From JAAELZ01 sp965209105 (GTDB lineage: Bacteria; Pseudomonadota; Gammaproteobacteria; Arenicellales; Poriferihabitantaceae), in the NCBI GenBank assembly GCA_965209105.1, contig CBDBQB010000039.1, positions 124,001 to 188,000 on the forward strand: a DNA stretch of 64,000 bases, given 5' to 3'. The first letter of the stretch is position 1, and each line of letters begins with the position of its first letter. Shown here in pieces: positions 9,140-18,908 of the stretch. The position numbers were made by a program, and so were the translations under genes. The notes beneath the pieces were generated by a model. It was not told the origin of the DNA and did not search any database. It saw only the letters and a program-made list of their open reading frames with translations.

Positions 9140-10717
9140 ATGAGCGCGCTTGAACAGGAGATAAATCGCCGCCGAACCTTTGCGATTATTTCACACCCCG
9201 ATGCAGGAAAAACGACGCTAACGGAAAAGTTGTTGCACTATGGTGGTGCGATACAAGTTGCAGGCACCGTAAAATCACGCAAGAGTGATCGATATGCGAC
9301 TTCAGATTGGATGAAGCTAGAACAAGAGCGCGGTATTTCGGTGACTTCATCCGTGATGCAGTTCCCTTATAAAGATGGGATCGTCAATTTACTTGACACG
9401 CCGGGGCACGCGGATTTCTCAGAAGATACCTATCGAACCCTTACTGCGGTTGATTCAGCCTTGATGGTGATCGACGTTGCCAAAGGGGTGGAAGAACGTA
9501 CTATCAAATTGATGGAGGTTTGCCGCCTGCGCACTACGCCGATCATGACGTTTATCAACAAGCTTGATCGTGAAGGGCGTGAGCCGGTTGATTTGTTAGA
9601 TGAAGTTGAAGCGGTGCTGAAAATTAATTGTGCGCCGATGACTTGGCCCATTGGCATGGGTAAAAACTTAAAAGGCATTTATCGACTGTATGACGATACG
9701 GTTCGATTGTTTGCTGGGCGTGGTGTTAAGGGCGAAGAAGATCAATTATTTGAAGGCCTTGATAATCCCATTTTAGATGAGCTATTAGGCTCAGCAGCAG
9801 AGGATTTACGCGAAGAGATTGAATTGGTCAAAGGTGCCAGCCATCAGTTTGACGAACAGGCTTATCTTGCGGGGGAGTTATCACCCGTGTTTTTCGGCTC
9901 GGCTTTGAGTACGCTCGGGACGGACGAGTTGATGGATGTTTTTGTGCAAACTGCCCCCGCGCCTCAAAGACGAGAGACGGAAACACGCACAGTGATTCCG
10001 ACTGAAAAAGCCCTAACCGGATTTGTGTTTAAAATTCAGGCGAATATGGATCCGGCGCATCATGATCGCGTGGCATTTTTACGCATTGTCTCAGGGCAGT
10101 TTAAAAAAGGCATGAAACTCAGACACGTTCGCCTCGGTAAAACCATCGCGATTCACAATGCGCATACGTTTTTAGCTGCCAAGCGCGATAGCGCTGAGAA
10201 CGCCTATGCGGGTGACATACTGGGCTTGCACAATCACGGCACGATCCAAATTGGCGACACCTTTACCGAAGGTGAAGAGCTTAAATATATCGGGGTGCCG
10301 AATTTTGCACCGGAGCTTTTCCGCCGTGTTCGGCTGAAAGACCCCCTTAAGGCTAAGGCGCTACAAAAGGGCTTGATTCAGTTAAGCGAAGAAGGCGCGA
10401 CACAAGTATTCAGGCCGCTGATTAACAACGATCTAATTCTGGGCGCAGTGGGCATTTTGCAGTTTGATGTGGTTGAACACCGACTTAAACATGAATACGG
10501 CGTTGAGTGTCAATTCGAAGCCGTGCCCGTCGCCGCTGCACGTTGGGTGCATTTTAAAAACGACAAAGATGAGCAAGCTTTTCGACGCAAGAATGAAGTG
10601 AACCTTGCTATCGATGGGGCGGATGTATTGACCTATATTGCGCCAAACTTTGCCAATTTACGACTCACGCAGGAGCGCTTTCCAGAGGTCGAATTTAATT
10701 CTACGCGTGAAGTTTGA
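9140..10717 (+). CDS. prfC: Peptide chain release factor 3 (RF3)
   Basis: 525 aa translational GTPase that recycles RF1/RF2 from the ribosome after peptide release. G1 is HPDAGKTTLTEKLL, G3 is DTPGHADFSEDTYR, G4 is NKLDREGREP, and the switch I region reads WMKLEQERGISVTSSVMQF, which is characteristic of RF3. Domains II and III and the C-terminal RF3 domain are complete to ERFPEVEFNSTREV. Length equals that of typical RF3 (about 529). It sits 38 bp after aroE, so the two may be co-transcribed. Confidence 0.96.
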   Translation: MSALEQEINRRRTFAIISHPDAGKTTLTEKLLHYGGAIQVAGTVKSRKSDRYATSDWMKLEQERGISVTSSVMQFPYKDGIVNLLDTPGHADFSEDTYRTLTAVDSALMVIDVAKGVEERTIKLMEVCRLRTTPIMTFINKLDREGREPVDLLDEVEAVLKINCAPMTWPIGMGKNLKGIYRLYDDTVRLFAGRGVKGEEDQLFEGLDNPILDELLGSAAEDLREEIELVKGASHQFDEQAYLAGELSPVFFGSALSTLGTDELMDVFVQTAPAPQRRETETRTVIPTEKALTGFVFKIQANMDPAHHDRVAFLRIVSGQFKKGMKLRHVRLGKTIAIHNAHTFLAAKRDSAENAYAGDILGLHNHGTIQIGDTFTEGEELKYIGVPNFAPELFRRVRLKDPLKAKALQKGLIQLSEEGATQVFRPLINNDLILGAVGILQFDVVEHRLKHEYGVECQFEAVPVAAARWVHFKNDKDEQAFRRKNEVNLAIDGADVLTYIAPNFANLRLTQERFPEVEFNSTREV

Positions 10718-11011
10718 AGCAGATTCTTGATGGCTGTTATTTTTCAATTAAAATCGGGCAGGGTAAGCCGATCTCAATAAGACGGCGCGCCTTCCAATGG
10801 TCGACTATAAGAATTTGCGCGTATCGATTTCTGAGCAGATCGTGCTGTTATTATCACTTTTCTGTCATCGTTAGGAGCTGGGCGACGTGGCGATCCAGGG
10901 TTTTAATGTGACTAGAGGTTCTCTAATATGGGTAGCCACATTACGCAATGACGGTATAGATATGGAGTATCACTGTCTCAAACATAAGCTGATTAAACTG
11001 GCTAAGGGCGC
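10718..11011. other. Convergent intergenic region without a convincing gene
   Basis: A 294-bp gap between the stop codons of prfC (+) and fadE (-). Two short frames cross it, but neither has a ribosome-binding site or a recognisable sequence. A weak dyad (TAATGTG at 10903-10909 with CACATTA at 10938-10944) could be part of a bidirectional terminator, but no T-run follows. Nothing else is seen. Confidence 0.5.
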
Positions 11012-13468
11012 CTATGCTGCTTGCGAGTTTAAGTGTTGCGCTTGTTCGCGCACCAATTCTGACGGATCGAAATCATCAACGTTAATCACGCCCATCAATT
11101 CAACATTAAATGCAAATAAAGATTTTGCTTCTGCTTGGCTGAGTACACCCGCGGCTTCCGCCAATTCGATCTGCCGCTTTCCGAGCGCTTTGTCGATTTT
11201 TTTGAGTTTGATGGCCTTGCGTATTTTCTTGTAAAGCGGTGCGAGTTCCATGCGTTTTAAGAAGACTGTGTTGACGTTTCCAACAGGGTTGGTCGGTAAG
11301 TCCTCTGAAAAAGTGCCGACCAGTAATCGCTCTCGGCTAGCCGTGTTGCTGGTAAACAGCGCTGATACAGCCGATGAAAGTTTGTCCGATGGTGCGGTAA
11401 AGCGCGCGCCGAATGGAAAAATCAGCGCTTTAAGGCCGACTGCAATCGCGCGACTGGGGTAATTTTCTAATATTTCGAGCATCGCGACTTGATAGCGATG
11501 GCTTAAGAAATCGAGCGACCAGTGAACGACGGGTAAATCTTCTGCTGGGCAGCCTTGGCTTTCATGATGTTTCAAGACCATGCTGGCGAGATACAAATTA
11601 CTCATCAAATCGCCTAAGCGCGCAGAGAGCATTTCTTTGAATTTCAGCTTTGATTGCAAGCTCAACATACTAACGTCTGCGACCAGCGCAAAGGCAGCGC
11701 TTAAACGCCCGATATCACGATAATATTTTGCCAGCGATGAATCTCCCGGCGCGCTGACGAGGCGGCTGCCCGTTAAGGCGGAAACAAATGCGCGTACACC
11801 ATTTGAAATCGTAAACCCAGCATGAGCAAAAAAGACATCATCAAATTCGCCAACACTTTGGTCGTTGATAGGCTCATTCGCCAGGAGCATTTCTTTGAGC
11901 ACATAAGGATGGCTGCGAATTGCGCCTTGACCAAAGATCATCAGGTTGCGCGTTAAGATGTTCGCGCCCTCGACCGTGATGGCAATCGGCACAGAACTAT
12001 AGGCAGCGGCTACATAATTTTTCGGTCCTTCAATGATGGCTTTGCCACCGTGGATGTCCATTGCATCGAGGGTGGTTTGACGTGCCATTTCAGTTAGGTG
12101 ATATTTTAAAATGGCCGACGGCACACTCGGCTTTTCGCCATACGACAGAGATTGCGCAGTATGCAGGCGCGTGGCGTTGATGATATAGCTCATCCCCGCC
12201 ATACGCGCGAGTGGCTTTTGTATGCCCTCAAAGCGACTGATCGGCAAACCAAATTGTTCGCGTAAGGCAGCGTAGGCGGAGGTGCCCATTAATAAGTGCT
12301 TTGCCAACGAGTTTGCCACGCTGGGCAGGGTAATACAGCGTCCCACCGACAGGCAATTGACAAGCATGGTCCAACCCTTTCCCGCCATGTCAGCACCGCC
12401 GATAATATAGTCGAGTGGGATGAAAACATTTTTTCCTTTGATCGGGCCGTTTAAAAAGGCATCACCAATGGGTTGGTGGCGACGGCCGATTTCAATGCCT
12501 TTGGTCTGGCGAGGGATTAAGGCACAGGTAATACCATAATCGTCTATCTCACCCATTAAGTGGTTTGGGTCTTCCAAGCGAAAGGCCAAGCCGATTAGGG
12601 TGGCGACGGGGGCAAGCGTGATATAGCGCTTATTAAAGTTCAGCTTGATGCCGAGTACATTTTTTCCTTTGAATTTGCCTTTGCAGACGATGCCCGTATC
12701 GGGCAATGACGTCGCGTCCGAACCGGCCAAAGGCCCCGTGAGGGCGAAACACGGCACGTCTTTTCCGCTTGCCAATCTAGGCAGGTAGTGGTCTTTTTGC
12801 TCGTCGGTTCCGTATTTAATTAGTAATTCGCCGGGACCCAAGGAGTTGGGTACACTGATAAAATTTGAAACGCAGCCGCCCGTTGAGCAAATTTTGGTGA
12901 TAATTTCGGTTTGCGCCATACCCGAAAATTCAAGCCCGCCATACGCCTTGGGAATGATCATGCCCAAAAACCCTTGCTCCTTAATATAAGCTTCGACGTC
13001 AGCTGGAATCGCCGAGGTATTGTGATTGATATCCCAGTTATCCACCATTGCGCAGAGGGTATTCGCGGGGCCATCGATGAAGGCTTGTTCTTCTTTCGTA
13101 AAGCTTGGGGCGGGCAAATCGAGCAGCTTTTGCCATTTAGGTCTGCCGCTGAATATTTCGCCATCCCACCAAACAGTGCCTGCATCAATGGCTTCTTGCT
13201 CGGTTTTTGAAATCGAGGGCAGCACATTTTTAAACCACGCGAACGCGGGGCGACTAATGTGTTTCAGGCGTAAGGAATCAATCGACAAGAGTCCCAAGGC
13301 TAGGGTGACCAGAACCAACAATAGACTTAGCAAGACCCCGCCGCCTGCGAAGATAGAGAGCAAGGTCAGTGCTCCCGCGCCGATAGCGGCGCTGCGCAAG
13401 GAGCGGCGTTGATAACTGAGACTTAAAAGCCCTGCGAGGGCGATCAGACTAATTAGAAGAGTGTTCAT
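11012..13468 (-). CDS. fadE: Acyl-CoA dehydrogenase, FadE type
   Basis: 818 aa, close to the 814 aa of E. coli FadE. It catalyses the first oxidation of beta-oxidation, acyl-CoA to trans-2-enoyl-CoA, using FAD. The N terminus from MNTLLISLIALAG is two hydrophobic segments (about 1-65), which suggests membrane association. The acyl-CoA dehydrogenase fold follows with AKYGGLEFSGMAQTEI, CFALTGPLAGSDATS and DIHGGKAIIEGPKNYVAAAY, then the FadE-specific C-terminal domain. The ATG at 13468 is chosen because the longer frame adds 39 residues without family resemblance and overlaps the control region. It is divergent from a TetR regulator, with a palindrome between them. Confidence 0.92.
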   Translation of the reverse strand: MNTLLISLIALAGLLSLSYQRRSLRSAAIGAGALTLLSIFAGGGVLLSLLLVLVTLALGLLSIDSLRLKHISRPAFAWFKNVLPSISKTEQEAIDAGTVWWDGEIFSGRPKWQKLLDLPAPSFTKEEQAFIDGPANTLCAMVDNWDINHNTSAIPADVEAYIKEQGFLGMIIPKAYGGLEFSGMAQTEIITKICSTGGCVSNFISVPNSLGPGELLIKYGTDEQKDHYLPRLASGKDVPCFALTGPLAGSDATSLPDTGIVCKGKFKGKNVLGIKLNFNKRYITLAPVATLIGLAFRLEDPNHLMGEIDDYGITCALIPRQTKGIEIGRRHQPIGDAFLNGPIKGKNVFIPLDYIIGGADMAGKGWTMLVNCLSVGRCITLPSVANSLAKHLLMGTSAYAALREQFGLPISRFEGIQKPLARMAGMSYIINATRLHTAQSLSYGEKPSVPSAILKYHLTEMARQTTLDAMDIHGGKAIIEGPKNYVAAAYSSVPIAITVEGANILTRNLMIFGQGAIRSHPYVLKEMLLANEPINDQSVGEFDDVFFAHAGFTISNGVRAFVSALTGSRLVSAPGDSSLAKYYRDIGRLSAAFALVADVSMLSLQSKLKFKEMLSARLGDLMSNLYLASMVLKHHESQGCPAEDLPVVHWSLDFLSHRYQVAMLEILENYPSRAIAVGLKALIFPFGARFTAPSDKLSSAVSALFTSNTASRERLLVGTFSEDLPTNPVGNVNTVFLKRMELAPLYKKIRKAIKLKKIDKALGKRQIELAEAAGVLSQAEAKSLFAFNVELMGVINVDDFDPSELVREQAQHLNSQAA

Positions 13469-13534
13469 GGTCAAACTCCAACTGATGGGCATGCTTGTTC
13501 TGAGCCATCGCAGCCAAGACAACATAGCAAATAA

Positions 13535-13552
13535 AAAACGAGCGTTCGTTTT
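13535..13552. promoter_or_regulatory. Palindromic operator between fadE and the TetR gene
   Basis: The 18-bp sequence AAAACGAGCGTTCGTTTT is a palindrome with a 7-bp perfect half-site (AAAACGA/TCGTTTT). It lies 67 bp upstream of the fadE start and 54 bp upstream of the TetR start. Palindromes of this type are typical targets of TetR regulators of fatty-acid genes. It probably serves the regulator encoded next to it for both divergent promoters. Confidence 0.65.
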
Positions 13553-13605
13553 AATATTATGATAATGTACGCCAAAATAGAGCATAAATCAAGGCATTAA
13601 AAAAT

Positions 13606-14349
13606 ATGAAACCCGACTCATTAATGGCATCGTGCGGCGGAAGTTGCACCTCTTATGAGGCCTTTAGAAATTCATTTGCTTGTCGTGGAGACAAGTTGTT
13701 CGAGCACATTTTCGATGAAAATTCAGACCTTATTAAAATTAAGAAGAAACGCGTTGCGATTGCCAATTTGAAGAAGCTATTTAAGGGCGCGTTTAAAATT
13801 TCTGCGAAAATCGGATTTCATGAAATGTCTTTGCGCGATTTAAGCCGTGAGACAGGCGTGAGCATGGGCAGCATTTATTCATCTATCAGCAAAAAAGATA
13901 ACCTTGGAATTATCGTCAAAAATGTCGTGAGCGAGTTAAGCAAGAACAATATTAAACGCGGCGGGCAACAAACCGATGCCTTGTCTCGGCTTGAAGCCAC
14001 TATTTGTTTACAGTTTTATACAAGCTGCCTGTTACAGCCTTGGTTTTCCTTTTTATATATGGAAACGCGCAGTTTGCCAGAATCTCACCAACGCGACTCA
14101 AAGGAAATTGAAGCCACGACCATCGCAAGTTTTGCCTCACATATAAAGGCGGGTATTGACGAGGGTACTTTTAAAACACAACAAGGGCCTTTTTTGGCGC
14201 ATAACATTTTGGCCTTGTTGCAAGATTGGTATTTAAAGCCCTGGAAACATAATTACAACAAGCAATCGCGTGATGCGTACTTGGCGAATATTATTTCAAT
14301 GGTCAGAACCAGTCTTGGGGTTGAAACTTTCTCGGCCTTGCAAGCTTAA
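13606..14349 (+). CDS. TetR family regulator of the fatty-acid degradation genes
   Basis: 247 aa. The TetR helix-turn-helix occupies about residues 55-105 (KGAFKISAKIGFHEMSLRDL then SRETGVSMGSIYSSISKKDN). The C-terminal region is the usual helical ligand domain. An unusual N-terminal stretch of about 45 residues with cysteines (CGGSC, then CRGD) precedes the DNA-binding domain. Its role is unknown, and a shorter start is possible, though no good internal start is seen near it. Context (divergent fadE, downstream fadD and fadH) suggests it represses beta-oxidation and responds to acyl-CoA. That is inference from position and the palindromic operator. Confidence 0.8.
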   Translation: MKPDSLMASCGGSCTSYEAFRNSFACRGDKLFEHIFDENSDLIKIKKKRVAIANLKKLFKGAFKISAKIGFHEMSLRDLSRETGVSMGSIYSSISKKDNLGIIVKNVVSELSKNNIKRGGQQTDALSRLEATICLQFYTSCLLQPWFSFLYMETRSLPESHQRDSKEIEATTIASFASHIKAGIDEGTFKTQQGPFLAHNILALLQDWYLKPWKHNYNKQSRDAYLANIISMVRTSLGVETFSALQA

Positions 14350-14391
14350 CAAAACGAATTCAATGATTTTCAATTTTTATCGGAGTAGAAC

Positions 14392-16065
14392 ATGACAGCG
14401 GAACAAAAGCGATTTTGGCTTTCGTCTTACGCGGAGGGCGTGCCACATGACATTGATTTAGGTCATTACCAGTCTGTTGCAGATTTTTTGGAAGAGGCGT
14501 ATGTGTCATTCCCAAATAACATCGCGTTTTCTAACTTTGGCAAGAAAATATCGTTTGCAGAAACGCGAGCACTGAGTCAGCAGTTTGCTGCCTATTTGCA
14601 AAACGAGCTGGGCTTACAAAAAGGTGATTGTATTGCCATGATGATGCCGAATATTTTGCAATACCCCGTTGCCTTGTTTGCAGCCTTGAGGCTCGGTATT
14701 ACCATTGTGAATGTTGATCCGATGTATACCGCCAGAGAACTGGTACATCAACTGAATGATTCAGGCGCGACCACCCTTGTATTTCTAGAGAATTTTGCCG
14801 ATACGGTCGAAACCGCATTACCCGAAACCTCGATCAAGCATATTGTTAAGACGGAAGTAGGTGACTTACTGAATTTTCCTCAGCGGCAAATCATTAATTT
14901 TGTGTTGCGATATGTTAAACATATGTTGCCCAAGCACAATTTAACGCAGGCAGTTAGTTTTAATAAAGCATTAGAAATTGGTGCAACGACAGCGTGTCAG
15001 GATGCAGCGGTTGAGTTGGACGATATTGCGTTTTTGCAATATACAGGCGGTACCACGGGAGTTTCCAAAGGTGCAATTTTAAGCCATCGAAATATCGTCG
15101 CGAATGTCTTGCAGGCCAAAGCATGGTCGCGAGGCGGTCTCGTAATCGAACCGGGTAAAGAAAAGGCCATTACAGCCTTGCCGATCTATCATATTTTCGC
15201 CATGACAGCGAATGTACTGTTTCTGATGAGTATGGGCGGAGAGAACATATTAATTACTAATCCGCGCGATTTTGAAGGCTTTGTCAAATTTTTAAAGAAA
15301 ACTGACTTTTCAGTGATCATCGGGGTAAATACGCTTTTTCGGAAGTTACTCAACACAAAAGGCTTTGACCAGATTGATTTCAGCAAGGTTAAATTAACCT
15401 TCGCGGGAGGCATGTCGGTCACTGATGATGTCGCAAAAGACTGGCAGGCCGCGACGGGATTGTCGGTGGTTGAGGCATATGGACTCACAGAGACTTCCCC
15501 CGCAGTGTGTATCAATCCGTTTACGATTACGGAGTTTAACGGCAAGATCGGCTTGCCGATATCTTCAACCTACGTGCAGATTAAGGACGATGACGGCAAT
15601 GATTTAGGCGTGAATCAAGCGGGAGAGTTATGTATCAAAGGGCCACAAGTCACGCAGGGGTATTGGCAAAAACCAGAAGCCAATGAATATGCTTTTACGC
15701 AAGACGGGTATTTTAGAACCGGTGATATTGCCCAGTTCGACGAGCAGGGGTATGTCGAAATATTGGACCGAAAAAAAGACATGATTAACGTCTCGGGGTT
15801 TAATGTTTTCCCGAACGAGATCGAAAATATTGTGAGTCAACACCCGAAAATTCTTGAGGCCGCTGCGATTGGTGTTCCGCATAAGATCTCAGGCGAGGCG
15901 GTAAAATTATTCGTCGTTAGTGCTGACGAGGGTGTGACGGAAGCTGAAATTATCGATCACTGTCGAAAAAATTTGACCGCCTACAAATGTCCGAAGGAAA
16001 TCATTTTTATGGATGAATTGCCCAAATCAAATGTTGGGAAAATTTTGCGTAAAGATTTACGCTAG
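14392..16065 (+). CDS. fadD: Long-chain fatty-acid-CoA ligase FadD
   Basis: 557 aa, within the usual FadD length. It activates free fatty acids to acyl-CoA with ATP, at the inner membrane. The P-loop AMP-binding motif is YTGGTTGVSKGAILSHRN (about 215-232). EAYGLTETSP is the adenylate-binding motif, GYFRTGDIAQFDEQGYVEIL is the hinge region, and the C-terminal Lys is in PKSNVGKILRKDLR. GGAG precedes the ATG at a good distance. It follows the TetR gene by 42 bp and leads into fadH. Confidence 0.93.
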   Translation: MTAEQKRFWLSSYAEGVPHDIDLGHYQSVADFLEEAYVSFPNNIAFSNFGKKISFAETRALSQQFAAYLQNELGLQKGDCIAMMMPNILQYPVALFAALRLGITIVNVDPMYTARELVHQLNDSGATTLVFLENFADTVETALPETSIKHIVKTEVGDLLNFPQRQIINFVLRYVKHMLPKHNLTQAVSFNKALEIGATTACQDAAVELDDIAFLQYTGGTTGVSKGAILSHRNIVANVLQAKAWSRGGLVIEPGKEKAITALPIYHIFAMTANVLFLMSMGGENILITNPRDFEGFVKFLKKTDFSVIIGVNTLFRKLLNTKGFDQIDFSKVKLTFAGGMSVTDDVAKDWQAATGLSVVEAYGLTETSPAVCINPFTITEFNGKIGLPISSTYVQIKDDDGNDLGVNQAGELCIKGPQVTQGYWQKPEANEYAFTQDGYFRTGDIAQFDEQGYVEILDRKKDMINVSGFNVFPNEIENIVSQHPKILEAAAIGVPHKISGEAVKLFVVSADEGVTEAEIIDHCRKNLTAYKCPKEIIFMDELPKSNVGKILRKDLR

Positions 16066-16085
16066 CGTAAACCTCGGTATTTAAA

Positions 16086-18119
16086 ATGGCAGCCAGCGTT
16101 TTTTATCCGGCGGTTTTTGAACCGCTCGACCTCGGTTTTACCCAGTTAAAAAACAGGGTGATCATGGGCTCGATGCATACGGGCTTAGAGGAGAGTAAAA
16201 ATGGTTTCGACCGGCTCGCGTCTTTCTATCAAGCCCGTGCAAAAGGGGGTGTGGGGTTGATCGTTACCGGGGGCATTGCGCCGAATTTTGCGGGGCGCGT
16301 GAGTCCCTTTGCATCGCAGTTGAGTTTTCCTTGGCAGCTTACAAAACACCGCAAACTGACCACCGCGGTGCATCAAGAAAAGGGTGCCAAAATCTGCCTG
16401 CAAATTTTGCACGCGGGACGTTACGCTTATCATCCACTATGCGTCTCTGCCTCGCGACTCAAATCACCCATCTCGCCTTTTAAGCCGCGCGCATTGGGTC
16501 GGTATGGGCTACGTAAAACCATACGCGATTTCGCCCGCTGCGCAGGCTTGGCACAACGCGCGGGTTATGACGGCGTGGAAATCATGGGTTCGGAAGGCTA
16601 TTTGATCAATCAATTTATCGCCCCGAGATGCAATCACCGTGAAGATGATTACGGTGGTGTGTATGAGAACCGAATTCGGCTGGCGCTGGACATTGTTCGC
16701 GCAGTGCGGCAAACAGTCGGTACAAACTTCATCATCATCTTTCGCTTATCGATGCTCGATTTCGTTGAGGACGGCTCCAGCTGGGATGAGGTGATTGAAT
16801 TGGCTAAACGCTTGGAAGAAGAAGGCGTCAGCATTATCAACACGGGGATCGGCTGGCATGAGGCGCGGGTGCCGACGATTGCGACAATGGTGCCGCGTAA
16901 GGCGTTTACCTGGATCACCGAGCGTTTGAAAAAAGAAGTATCAATTCCCTTGGTGACATCAAACCGTATTAATACTCCAGAAGTAGCGAACCAAGTTATT
17001 CGCGATGGGCATGCCGATATGGTCTCGATGGCGCGACCATTTCTTGCCGACCCAGAGTTTATCAATAAAGCTGAGCGGGGTGACGCGCAACACATTAACC
17101 CCTGTATTGCTTGTAATCAGGCGTGCTTGGATCATGTGTTTGTCGGCAAAGCATGCAGTTGTTTGGTGAATCCGAAGGCTTGTGTGGAAACCGAATTCTC
17201 GATGGAAAAGGCGTCTACTCCAGTAAAAATTGCGGTCATAGGCGCGGGCCCCGCAGGCCTGGCTTTCGCAATTGAAGCCGCCGAACTCGGGCATCAGCCG
17301 GTGATTTTTGAAAAAACCAATCAACTCGGCGGGCAATTTAATATCGCCAAAGAGATTCCGGGTAAAGAAGAATTTCGTGAGAGCTTGCGTTATTTCGCCT
17401 CGCGCGTTGCGGCGCTGGGTATACAGGTCAACTTCAATACCCTCGCAGATGTTGAAATGCTGAAATCTGGTTTTGATGAGATCGTTATTTCGACCGGCGT
17501 ACGCCCAAGGATTCCAGCGATTCCAGGGATAGGCTCAACAAATGTATTGAGTTATCCCGAAGTCCTCTTGGATAAAAAACCTGTGGGCTCGTCGGTGGCG
17601 ATAATCGGGGCGGGTGGAATTGGTTTTGATGTGGCGGAATACTTGGCACATTCAATGGGGAGTACCGATGAGGACGCGGCTTTTTTTGAGCAATGGGGGG
17701 TGGATAAAACCTATCAAAACAGAGGTGCAGTTTGCCCAAGGCAAGCCCCAAAAAGTGTACGCGAGATCACCTTATTACAACGTAAATCTAGCAAGCCCGG
17801 CAAAGATTTGGGTAAAACCACGGGCTGGATACATCAGCAGTCGCTTAAAGATAAGGGCGTCAAGATGATCACGGGTGTGCATTACGAGAAGATCGATGAG
17901 CAGGGTTTGCATTATTCGGTGGGGGGTGAAAAGAAGGTACTTGAGGTGACAAATATTGTGGTTTGTGCTGGACAGGAATCGGAAACCAGCTTGGCGACAG
18001 AACTTCAAGCGCTGGGATTGACGCCGCATATTATTGGCGGTGCTTCCCTTGCCCAAGAAATTGACGCCAAGCGGGCGATTGATGAGGGTGTGCGACTAGC
18101 GCATCGCCTGTCGAATTGA
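16086..18119 (+). CDS. fadH: 2,4-dienoyl-CoA reductase (NADPH) FadH
   Basis: 677 aa iron-sulfur flavoprotein that reduces 2,4-dienoyl-CoA during oxidation of unsaturated fatty acids. The N-terminal half is an old-yellow-enzyme barrel with FMN (GSMHTGLEE, EDDYGGVYENRIRLALDIV). The [4Fe-4S] ligands are in CIACNQACLDHVFVGKACSC, spaced like the E. coli enzyme. The C-terminal half holds FAD and NADPH domains (VIGAGPAGLAFAIEA and AIIGAGGIGFDVAEYL). It follows fadD by 20 bp and is followed by a thiolase relic, so the three formed a fatty-acid operon. Confidence 0.93.
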   Translation: MAASVFYPAVFEPLDLGFTQLKNRVIMGSMHTGLEESKNGFDRLASFYQARAKGGVGLIVTGGIAPNFAGRVSPFASQLSFPWQLTKHRKLTTAVHQEKGAKICLQILHAGRYAYHPLCVSASRLKSPISPFKPRALGRYGLRKTIRDFARCAGLAQRAGYDGVEIMGSEGYLINQFIAPRCNHREDDYGGVYENRIRLALDIVRAVRQTVGTNFIIIFRLSMLDFVEDGSSWDEVIELAKRLEEEGVSIINTGIGWHEARVPTIATMVPRKAFTWITERLKKEVSIPLVTSNRINTPEVANQVIRDGHADMVSMARPFLADPEFINKAERGDAQHINPCIACNQACLDHVFVGKACSCLVNPKACVETEFSMEKASTPVKIAVIGAGPAGLAFAIEAAELGHQPVIFEKTNQLGGQFNIAKEIPGKEEFRESLRYFASRVAALGIQVNFNTLADVEMLKSGFDEIVISTGVRPRIPAIPGIGSTNVLSYPEVLLDKKPVGSSVAIIGAGGIGFDVAEYLAHSMGSTDEDAAFFEQWGVDKTYQNRGAVCPRQAPKSVREITLLQRKSSKPGKDLGKTTGWIHQQSLKDKGVKMITGVHYEKIDEQGLHYSVGGEKKVLEVTNIVVCAGQESETSLATELQALGLTPHIIGGASLAQEIDAKRAIDEGVRLAHRLSN

Positions 18120-18158
18120 CACTATTAAGACATCAGGATCACCCCAGCACAAAATAAT

Positions 18159-18518
18159 ATGCCCAATAACACTATCGCTTACGGAATGGGATTGACGGCT
18201 GAGAAGGGGGCGGCGCACTGGAAAATAAGCCGCGAGGCACAAGACGCCTTCGCCGAGCAATCTGATCTAGAATGGATAGAGCTAAACGAAGCCTTTGCCG
18301 CGCAGTCTCTGGCGGTTATCAACGAACTTGCCCTCGATCCAGAAAAGGTCAACCCCAACGGAGGCGCAATCGCCTTGGGCCATCCCCTCGGCGCAACGGG
18401 CGCGATTCGCACCGCGACTTTGATGCACGGGTTAAAAAGAACTTCTGGAAAATATGGTATGGTCACCATGTGCATCGGAACGGGCATGGGCTTCGCGATG
18501 ATATTGGAATCACTATAA
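18159..18518 (+). pseudogene. Thiolase (acetyl-CoA acyltransferase) relic with internal deletion
   Basis: The frame encodes 119 aa of recognisable thiolase, which is normally near 390-400 aa. Residues 9-34 (GMGLTAEKGAAHWKISREAQ then DAFAEQ) match the middle of thiolases. The sequence then jumps at about residue 36 to WIELNEAFAAQS, skipping roughly 90 residues. The C terminus is complete, with the catalytic His in GHPLGATG and Cys in MCIGTGMG. The N-terminal domain with the nucleophilic Cys is absent, so thiolase activity is not expected. No frameshift breaks the remaining frame. It lies 39 bp after fadH, so the original gene was probably the last of the fad operon. Confidence 0.8.
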
Positions 18519-18537
18519 AGGCTTAAAGGGTTGGAAT

Positions 18538-18903
18538 ATGAAAATACACGAAAAAATGAATTATGTAGAGCTTCCCGCGCAGGACATTGATGCGGCGAAA
18601 TCCTTTTTTCGGCAGGCATTTCGCTGGGAATTTGTCGATTATGGGCCGGACTATGCGGCTTTCTCCGATCAAGGCCTAGACGGGGGGTTTTATCAATCCG
18701 AGCAGCTTTCTTCCGCCGCGGCGGGTGCAGCTTTGATCGTGTTTTACTCAAATGACCTCGAACAAACCCAAGCAAAAATCAAACAGTCCGGTGGCAAGAT
18801 CATCAAGGCGATATTTGATTTTCCAGGTGGGCGAAGATTTCATTTTGCAGATCCCAGCGGCAACGAGTATGCGGTTTGGTCAGATTTAGGCTTGGAGAGT
18901 TAA
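18538..18903 (+). CDS. VOC family (glyoxalase/bleomycin resistance fold) protein
   Basis: 121 aa. The vicinal-oxygen-chelate fold is shown by the N-terminal NYVELPAQDIDAAKSFFRQA and C-terminal GGRRFHFADPSGNEYAVWSD, the latter matching the conserved metal-side strand of the family. The length fits a single two-module VOC protein. Such proteins include glyoxalase-like enzymes and resistance proteins, and no substrate can be assigned. The next gene (GNAT) starts 6 bp after its stop, so they form an operon. Confidence 0.85.
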   Translation: MKIHEKMNYVELPAQDIDAAKSFFRQAFRWEFVDYGPDYAAFSDQGLDGGFYQSEQLSSAAAGAALIVFYSNDLEQTQAKIKQSGGKIIKAIFDFPGGRRFHFADPSGNEYAVWSDLGLES

Positions 18904-18908
18904 GTCGT

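Noticed and set aside
10714..11234. Two short plus-strand frames in and beyond the gap after prfC
   Set aside because: No ribosome-binding site or recognisable protein pattern; the second overlaps the end of fadE on the other strand, whose coding is certain.
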